Shown here piece by piece: positions 49,230-54,840 of a DNA stretch of 54,840 nt. The DNA is from Actinomycetes bacterium. GTDB taxonomy: Bacteria; Actinomycetota; Acidimicrobiia; Acidimicrobiales; UBA8190. The notes under the pieces were generated by a model. The model had not been told where the DNA came from. It made no database searches and saw nothing but the letters and a program-made list of their open reading frames with translations. The stretch is taken from positions 1-54,840 of the forward strand of contig JAKAQW010000004.1 in assembly GCA_021819525.1 (NCBI GenBank), written 5' to 3'. Positions within the stretch are counted from its first letter, which is position 1. Every line of letters starts with the position of its first letter. The translations under genes were made by a program, and so were the position numbers.

Positions 49230-50039
49230 GTGAGCGAACAGCAGCAGGTCATCGCTGCCCTTGGGAAGGTGGGCATCCTGGAGGGCATCCGCTGGGCGTA
49301 CGTGTCGGCTACCGATCGAGTGGCCGACGACTACTCCGAGGCGGCCGGCCACGACGCGACTTGGGCCGGGATGACGCGTTTCACGTTGCTGCGTGACCGG
49401 CTCGATCGCGTCTTCGCCTGTGGCCGATACGCCCTCGCCACGGGCGGCGACGGCTCCATCAGCTTGGACCTACTGCAGGCCGAGCTGACCGCGCAGGACG
49501 TAACGACCATGCCCCAGCTCAAGCCGGATCTAGTAGAACGCGCAGACCTGAACGGGAGCCCGGGTTGGGCGTGGAAGGACTGGCGATGGCTCCTGGCATC
49601 ATGCGCCTTTGGGAAGATCGACCAGCTACCCTGGCCCCAGAAGAGCCCGACGAAGCAGCAGGTGGCCAGCCAGCGAAATCCCGAGCCCCCGCAGCCCAGC
49701 CTGTTCGAGGGTCTCGATGACGCCGAGGTAGCTGGCCTCGTACTCTTGGGCAGCCCGGACGTTGAGCTCGATCGGCAAACGTTGGTCGTGGCCCACGCCC
49801 AAGACGTGGACCACGACGAGCGCGAACTGGTGATGGGCCGCCCCCGGCTGAACGCGGGTGGGGGACCGGCGTGGCACTGGCGTCATGATCTGCTTACCGC
49901 TCCACCGGCGGGGGGCGGCCGTCGTATCGACGACGCTCTGCCATCCCTCGCACCCGAGAGTGTGCCGGACGCTCCCGTCCGGCTGCGTCGCCAGCCCAAG
50001 GAACAGACTGGCACCGAGCAGGCGAACGGCGATCGGTGA
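49230..50039 (+). CDS. uncharacterised protein in an operon with HTH-ImmA
   Basis: A 269-residue protein starting at GTG 49230; the frame extends upstream to 49119 but that part covers the operator. The N-terminal 140 residues are the conserved-looking part (LGKVGILEGIRWAYVSATDR, then TWAGMTRFTLLRDRLDRVFA), followed by a linker with PQKSPTKQQ and a strand-rich region (AEVAGLVLLGSPDVELDRQT) reminiscent of a small beta domain. No catalytic motif, membrane helix or known domain was recognised. Its stop overlaps the next gene's GTG by 4 bases. It could be the sensor or substrate of the ImmA-type protease; this is inference from gene order. Confidence 0.7.
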   Translation: MSEQQQVIAALGKVGILEGIRWAYVSATDRVADDYSEAAGHDATWAGMTRFTLLRDRLDRVFACGRYALATGGDGSISLDLLQAELTAQDVTTMPQLKPDLVERADLNGSPGWAWKDWRWLLASCAFGKIDQLPWPQKSPTKQQVASQRNPEPPQPSLFEGLDDAEVAGLVLLGSPDVELDRQTLVVAHAQDVDHDERELVMGRPRLNAGGGPAWHWRHDLLTAPPAGGGRRIDDALPSLAPESVPDAPVRLRRQPKEQTGTEQANGDR

Positions 50040-51265
50040 CCGATCGTTCCCGCTCCACCGACCGTTCGGCCGAGGTCGCAACGCTCTTTGACGGTTCCCG
50101 ACTCACCTTGGCCCGCCATCTGGCGGGCCTCCGAAAGAGTGATCTGGCGAGCAGGGTGAACAAGAGCCCTACCGCCGTCGCGGCCTGGGAAGCCGGCGCC
50201 AAGAGGCCAACCGCTGCCACTGTGGCGTTGCTAGCGCTGAGCTTGTCAGTCGATCCTGGCTTCTTCGCGGTTCGACCCGACGACGTCGCGGCGAGCAGCA
50301 CGACGCCGCACTTCCGGTCGCTGCGGTCGACCAGCCAGCTCGCCCGGGACCAGGCCTTCGCCTACGGGCAACTAGCAGTTGACATCGCCGGAAGCCTGGA
50401 GCGCCACGTTGAGTTCCCCGAGCTAGACCTCCCGAACTTCCCGGTGGCCACCGACCACCGCGACCTCGAAGGACCGGAGGAAGCAGCTCGCCTCGTTCGC
50501 GAGCGCTGGGAGATGGACGATGGCCCTGCTGGACACCTCGTACGCCTCCTAGAGAATCACGGCATCCTCGTCGTCTTTAGCCCTGCGCAGGCGGCCTCGG
50601 TCGACGCCTATTCCTTCACTAGTCGGCTTCGACCGGTGGTGGTCCTCAACCCGATCAAACGTGACTACTACCGTCAACGGTTCGACGTCGCTCATGAACT
50701 CGGTCACCTGGTGATGCACAGCGACGCAGAGCCGGGCGGTCGAACCGTTGAAGATCAAGCCCACCGGTTCGCCTCCGAGCTGTTGATGCCGGCAGCCGAG
50801 ATCCAAAGCCTCTTGCCGTCGGCCATGGGTTCTAACGCATGGCGGACCTTGGCGAAATTGAAGGAGCAATGGGGAGTCAGCATGCAGGCCCTGCTGTTTC
50901 GTGCCCGCCAGCTCGGTCGACTCGGCGACGTGTCTTATCGAAACGCCGTGACCACGATCTCCAGTCGCGGGTGGCGGCGCGACGAGCCGGGGCTCGTGAG
51001 CGCGATTGAACAACCCTCGCTAATGCCCCGTGCGGTCGAGCTCTTAGTGCAAGAGGGCATCGACGAGGATCTCCTCGTCGAACAGTGCCGGGTACCGCAC
51101 GAACTCTTCCGTACCGTCGTCTCGCGACGTCCTGACACCTCGTCCGGAGATCCCAACTCTCGTTCGCCACGCGGCGATGAGCAGAGCGGGGGCCGTGTCG
51201 TATCGCTCCTTGGCCGAGACACACTAGTGTTCGACCGCTCTCGCGGTCCGATCGAGCAACGATGA
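50036..51265 (+). CDS. HTH-ImmA/IrrE metalloprotease regulator
   Basis: A 409-residue protein from GTG 50036. Residues about 22-75 form a Xre HTH (ARHLAGLRKSDLASRVNKSP then TAVAAWEAGAKRPTAATV). The COG2856/ImmA domain follows with the zinc motif FDVAHELGHLVMH (H220-E221-x-x-H224) and a later HRFASELLMPAAEIQ carrying the third ligand Glu. Proteins of this design are toxin-antitoxin or mobile-element regulators; ImmA cuts repressor partners on DNA damage. It probably controls its own operon and the divergent helicase-nuclease gene. The frame is intact. The qatA gene follows after 30 bases. Confidence 0.9.
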   Translation: MTDRSRSTDRSAEVATLFDGSRLTLARHLAGLRKSDLASRVNKSPTAVAAWEAGAKRPTAATVALLALSLSVDPGFFAVRPDDVAASSTTPHFRSLRSTSQLARDQAFAYGQLAVDIAGSLERHVEFPELDLPNFPVATDHRDLEGPEEAARLVRERWEMDDGPAGHLVRLLENHGILVVFSPAQAASVDAYSFTSRLRPVVVLNPIKRDYYRQRFDVAHELGHLVMHSDAEPGGRTVEDQAHRFASELLMPAAEIQSLLPSAMGSNAWRTLAKLKEQWGVSMQALLFRARQLGRLGDVSYRNAVTTISSRGWRRDEPGLVSAIEQPSLMPRAVELLVQEGIDEDLLVEQCRVPHELFRTVVSRRPDTSSGDPNSRSPRGDEQSGGRVVSLLGRDTLVFDRSRGPIEQR

Positions 51266-51295
51266 GTGCCCCGAGCTTCCGGCGCGGGTGAGAGC

Positions 51296-53179
51296 ATGAC
51301 GCCTTCGTCGATTGGCGCTACTGAGTTCGCACTTTGGTCGGACGAGCCATCGCCGACCGACCTGCTGTCCTTCGGAGCTGTGGCTTCCACGGTGACCGAC
51401 GCCCTGCTCGATGAGCGCCTCAACCCCGTGGCTCTGGGGCTGTCGGGGGCCTGGGGAAGCGGGAAGACCACGGTTCTGGGCCTGGTCCACCAAGAGCTAG
51501 CTGCTCGTAACTCACCTGATGCCACGGTCATCGTCGTGCCCACTGATCCTTGGCGCTACGACCCGGCCACCGGGGCAAAGGAGAGCCTCATCTCCGAGGT
51601 GCTCGACCGGCTGAGCAACGAGGTGGAACGTACCGAGGATAAGGGTGATAAAGCGAAGAAGCTCGTCAAGCGTCTCGTTGGTCGGGTGAACTGGTCGAAG
51701 GCGATTCAGCTGGCGGCCAGGACCACCCTTGCGCTGCAGCTTCCCAGAGTCGAGGACCTCTTCGGCCTGATCAACGACGACAATAGAGAGTCCGACGCCG
51801 CACCGCGAGGGATGGACGGCTTCCGGGACGAGTTCAGCCAGCTCATGAGCTCCGATGAGCTTAGGCACGTCCGGCGGGTGGTGGTCCTGGTCGACGACCT
51901 CGACCGCTGTCTGCCCCGGACGGTCATCGAAACCCTGGAGGCCATCCGCCTCTTCCTGGCGGTGCCTGGCATGTCGTTTGTGCTGGCTGCCGACGAGGAG
52001 CGTGTCGCCGAGGCCATCCGAACCGAGTTTCCGAAGCCAACTGGTGGAGACGGCCAAGACGGGACCGTAGAGGAACCAGCCCGGTTGTACCTACACAAGA
52101 TCGTCCAGACCACGATCCCACTTCCAGCCCTGAGTCGCTTTGACACCCATGCGTACCTGCTCCTACTCCAACTGCAGGCTCGCCTGCCAATGGAGCAACT
52201 GGCCACGTTTGCCGACCAGTGCCAGACGCTGCGCCTCGAATCCCGGGACCTCGATGATCTCCCAGGCCTCGACGGCGTCGAGATCACTGAGGAGCTGGCC
52301 TTTTCGGCCCGACTGACGCCGCTGCTCTATGAGAAGCTCCGTGGCAGCCCGCGACGTGTCAAGCGTTTCCTAAACGACCTACATGTCCGTCAGGGGGTGG
52401 CCAGTCGCCGCGGCATCAACCTTGACCCGGGAGTGGTCGCCAAGTTGATGGTGTTGGAGGTGCTCCTCCCCGACGAATTCACCCGGCTTTTGGACTGGTT
52501 GGCCGCCGGCAAGCTTCGCGAACAGCTCGACGCGCTTGAGGTTGCAGCTGGCCGTCCCGCGGAAGAGGACGCGACGGAGCCCGACGTTCCCGCCGCCGAA
52601 GCCCACGATGCCGACGAAAATACGTCCGGGTCAGCACCCACGGAGCAGAAGCCCCCGGAATTCCCTGACGCCTTGGTTCGCTGGGCGAAGCTCCCCCCAC
52701 CCCTCCGTGGTGTCGACCTCGCCAGCTATCTTTTCCTCGCCGCCGCCTTTCAAGGAAAGCCCCTACTCGACGCCGGGCTGCCAGAACGGCTGCGGGACAT
52801 CGCCGCGAACCTGCTGTCCAGCGAGCGCGCCGACCAGAAGTCGGTCACGGACGAGTACCTCTCGGCGCTGACCAGCGACGAGGCACGGCTGCTGGTCCAG
52901 CACCTGGGGCGAATGGGTCGCGACCGTCCTAGTGATCAGCGAAAGGCCGTACTTGGCATCAAGCGCATTGCCCTTCAGCACCCCGACACAACCGAGGAGG
53001 CAAAGCGAGCGCTCCTGGCGATACCACCCGATGAGGTGGGCCCGGCAACGCCTCTGCTCTTCAAGCTCCCTGCAGATATCGCCTATCGCCCGGTACTAGA
53101 GCACTGGCGGGACCGATCCTCCAGGGAACCGGTCCGCACGGCCGCCACTGAAGCTCTCAGGGAGAATCCGAGCCACTGA
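51296..53179 (+). CDS. qatA: Qat defence ATPase QatA (KAP P-loop NTPase)
   Basis: I use ATG 51296, giving 627 residues; the frame could also start at GTG 51266. Walker A is LGLSGAWGSGKTTVLGLVHQ (about 48-67), and Walker B is VVVLVDDLDRCLPRTVIETL (about 193-212), typical of KAP-family NTPases, with FRDEFSQLMSSDEL before it and the C-terminal SPRRVKRFLNDLHVR region. KAP ATPases with an adjacent QatB and QueC-like protein make up the QatABCD anti-phage system. The C-terminal 200 residues are helical. Stop TGA 53177-53179 shares a base with the qatB ATG. Confidence 0.9.
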   Translation: MTPSSIGATEFALWSDEPSPTDLLSFGAVASTVTDALLDERLNPVALGLSGAWGSGKTTVLGLVHQELAARNSPDATVIVVPTDPWRYDPATGAKESLISEVLDRLSNEVERTEDKGDKAKKLVKRLVGRVNWSKAIQLAARTTLALQLPRVEDLFGLINDDNRESDAAPRGMDGFRDEFSQLMSSDELRHVRRVVVLVDDLDRCLPRTVIETLEAIRLFLAVPGMSFVLAADEERVAEAIRTEFPKPTGGDGQDGTVEEPARLYLHKIVQTTIPLPALSRFDTHAYLLLLQLQARLPMEQLATFADQCQTLRLESRDLDDLPGLDGVEITEELAFSARLTPLLYEKLRGSPRRVKRFLNDLHVRQGVASRRGINLDPGVVAKLMVLEVLLPDEFTRLLDWLAAGKLREQLDALEVAAGRPAEEDATEPDVPAAEAHDADENTSGSAPTEQKPPEFPDALVRWAKLPPPLRGVDLASYLFLAAAFQGKPLLDAGLPERLRDIAANLLSSERADQKSVTDEYLSALTSDEARLLVQHLGRMGRDRPSDQRKAVLGIKRIALQHPDTTEEAKRALLAIPPDEVGPATPLLFKLPADIAYRPVLEHWRDRSSREPVRTAATEALRENPSH

Positions 53180-54039
53180 TGGGCACCAGCGGCGCGTACT
53201 CGGGGAGTGGTGACACCGCCGGGAAGAGGCTGCGCCGGGAGCTGAAGCAATGGCTGGACGATGTCCCACTGAACGACGACCGCACCGAACCGCGAGACGA
53301 CTCGGACAATCCGCAGGACGAACCCCCGGCGGACACGTCGCCACCGCAGGGCCACCTTTCCCCTGACACGCTTCTGAACGTCATCCCCCTCCTACGACCC
53401 CGCACCGGAGGCGGGCAGGGCGGAGACGGCCCTGGCGTCGGGGGCGGCCTCGGTCCTGGCGGCGCTCGGGGTCCTGGTACCGGCACTCGCAATCGAGGCG
53501 GAGCGCACCGCACCGCTGCCGGCTTCGCGACCACCGCCGGCCGGGCTGCGGCCGCAGCGTACGCCTACCAGACTGGCGACGCCACGGCATTGGCTCGGCT
53601 CGGTCTCGACTACGCCGAGCTGCGAGCGCTCGGCGATCCCCTTGAGGTCACCGTCCGGATCGTCAACGCCGCCTGTGGACCGCTTAGCGACAGCACCATC
53701 GAGCACGAGGAGCAGCGCTATGTCGCTGGCGAGATCGCCCAATGGGTCATCGAGCAGGGTGAGGCGGGAGCCACGCCGACCCCCGAGGAGATTGTCCGCA
53801 AGACCATCGCTCTGATCATCCAAGAGGCAGCGCTGAGCGAAGCCGGTGAGCTCGCTCGCCAAGCCGACCGACCTGAGAACACCGGCGAGCTCACCGAACG
53901 AGAGATCGAGGAGGTCGCCGAGGCCCTCGCCGGCCGGGCCGAGCTGTCAGTGAACGGCCCCACCGAGGATGAGATCACTCAAGCGGTTGAGGACGGCATC
54001 GAGACCCTTCGTCGAATGCGAGGACATGGTCGCCGATGA
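53179..54039 (+). CDS. qatB: Qat defence protein QatB
   Basis: A 286-residue protein from ATG 53179. It begins MGTSGAYSGSGDTAG, similar to the usual QatB start, and has a glycine-rich linker at about residues 74-110 (TGGGQGGDGPGVGGGLGPGG). The C-terminal two thirds form a helical domain (ARLGLDYAELRALGDPLEVT; HEEQRYVAGEIAQWVIEQGE). No enzyme motif is known for QatB, which is required for protection. It follows qatA and overlaps qatC by 4 bases (ATGA at 54036). The order identifies it more than the sequence does. Confidence 0.85.
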   Translation: MGTSGAYSGSGDTAGKRLRRELKQWLDDVPLNDDRTEPRDDSDNPQDEPPADTSPPQGHLSPDTLLNVIPLLRPRTGGGQGGDGPGVGGGLGPGGARGPGTGTRNRGGAHRTAAGFATTAGRAAAAAYAYQTGDATALARLGLDYAELRALGDPLEVTVRIVNAACGPLSDSTIEHEEQRYVAGEIAQWVIEQGEAGATPTPEEIVRKTIALIIQEAALSEAGELARQADRPENTGELTEREIEEVAEALAGRAELSVNGPTEDEITQAVEDGIETLRRMRGHGRR

Positions 54040-54840
54040 CCGCCTACCGTTTGCGCCTCAGCCTGCCAGAGCAGATCCCGCCTCGCCTTGCCCGTACGAC
54101 CTTCTATTGGACCGCGCAGGGCCGATCCTCCTTCGGGTCGACTTATGGGCCGCGGCTAGGGGGCCTTGGCCCGGCACCCCAGCCCAACGTCGACTTCGTG
54201 CGCATCGCCACCGCCGTATTCGCCGCCGACCGCACCGAAGCACGCCAGTTCGGGGGTTCCAACTGGAACCAGCGAGATATCGAGCTCACCGTCCCCGTCA
54301 GCAAGGTCGACCGTTGGGAGCCGCTCACTGACCAGTTGGCCACCCTGTTTGGCTTCCTCACTGGTGACCAATGGCACTTTCGCTTTGTTGCTGCCCGATC
54401 GGCTCGGGAAACCGTCGTCTCCGCCCTGCCTCCTCCCCAGCGAGTGGTGCTGCTGAGCGGTGGCGCCGACTCAGCGATCGGCGCGCTCCTATCCCGGTCG
54501 CAGCTCCAGGGCACAGAGTCCCACACCCTTGTCTCCCACGTCGGGCTGACCAGCATGGCGCCCATACAACGACGTGTCGCTAGCCAAGTCGAGGCGCTGA
54601 TGCCCGGACCCGGACAGCGGCACATCCAGGTCACTTTCGGGCGCCGCCAGAAGCAGCCCAACGGAACCTCATTCGGGCGGGGCGAACCCTCCAGCCGCTC
54701 ACGCTCCGCACTGTTCCTCGCCTTCGGATTGGCGGTAGCAGGCATTGACGGCGTGCCGCTCTGGATACCCGAGAACGGGTTCGCCTCCCTCAACCCACCA
54801 CTCGGACCAGAACGACGTGGCAGCCTCTCCACCCGCACCA
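54036..54840 (+). CDS. qatC: Qat defence protein QatC (QueC-like), cut by window end
   Basis: Open from ATG 54036 to the last base, 268 codons read, no stop. It contains a PP-loop ATP pyrophosphatase motif, VVLLSGGADSAIGALLSRS (about residues 138-156), and later RSRSALFLAFGLAVAGIDGV and PLWIPENGFASLNPPLG, which match QueC (7-cyano-7-deazaguanine synthase) and related QatC proteins. The N-terminal 130 residues are not QueC-like and represent the Qat-specific extension. In Qat, this protein may modify nucleic acid or protein with a deazaguanine-like chemistry. qatD, a TatD-like nuclease, would be expected just past the window. Confidence 0.9.
   Translation, partial: MTAYRLRLSLPEQIPPRLARTTFYWTAQGRSSFGSTYGPRLGGLGPAPQPNVDFVRIATAVFAADRTEARQFGGSNWNQRDIELTVPVSKVDRWEPLTDQLATLFGFLTGDQWHFRFVAARSARETVVSALPPPQRVVLLSGGADSAIGALLSRSQLQGTESHTLVSHVGLTSMAPIQRRVASQVEALMPGPGQRHIQVTFGRRQKQPNGTSFGRGEPSSRSRSALFLAFGLAVAGIDGVPLWIPENGFASLNPPLGPERRGSLSTRT

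Overview
The window is high-GC DNA (about 65-70% G+C by eye) with many GTG starts, ATGA/GTGA stop-start overlaps, a PrgI/VirB4 mating apparatus of the actinobacterial type and an actinobacterial-style Tad locus. This points to an actinomycete-phylum host, perhaps outside Streptomyces (for example Acidimicrobiia); the sequence alone cannot fix the genus. No rRNA, tRNA or CRISPR array was recognised.

Layout. (1) 1-3.1 kb: mobile-element debris. There is the 3' tail of an ISL3-type transposase, a DUF3644 gene with a HEPN-like R-x4-H motif, and an IS110-family element whose roughly 300-base upstream end may hold a bridge RNA. (2) 3.1-16.6 kb: a complete class 1 DISARM anti-phage operon, drmD-drmMI-drmA-drmB-drmC, with every junction overlapping by 4 bases and a possible 12-codon leader ORF overlapping the drmD start. 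(3) 16.7-28.9 kb: a MmyB-type regulator, then a plus-strand Tad pilus operon: lipoprotein, secreted PKD-like protein, SAF protein, CpaE-like, CpaF/TadA, TadB, TadC, Flp-like, two TadE, TadG, a LysM-BTAD membrane regulator and an A24 prepilin peptidase. (4) 29.0-30.6 kb: a Kiwa defence pair, kwaA-kwaB, sitting on the 3' end of the prepilin peptidase gene, which has lost its own stop. (5) 30.6-41.5 kb, minus strand: a conjugation operon (sigma-like regulator, VirB2-like pilin, VirB6-like protein, PrgI, VirB4, VirD4/TraD, replication-relaxation protein, SLT-NlpC/P60 hydrolase) preceded by a 353-base non-coding region full of G/C-tract hairpins and 22-23-base iterons, and by a winged-helix regulator. 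(6) 41.7-46.5 kb, plus strand: two paralogous DNA methyltransferases, an excisionase-like protein and a 790-residue tyrosine integrase carrying five MerR-like HTH modules. (7) 46.5-51.3 kb: a helicase fused to a putative PD-(D/E)xK nuclease, divergent from an unknown gene plus an HTH-ImmA/IrrE metalloprotease; I regard this as a candidate undescribed defence module. (8) 51.3-54.84 kb: qatA, qatB and the start of qatC of a Qat defence system, cut by the window edge.

Together this looks like an integrative conjugative element, with its integrase, excisionase, mating apparatus and an unusually complete Tad pilus locus, embedded in or carrying a dense defence island. Regions 3-6 form the element core. 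DISARM, Kiwa, Qat and the helicase-nuclease module are cargo or neighbours; no attachment sites were found, so the element's ends remain unknown.
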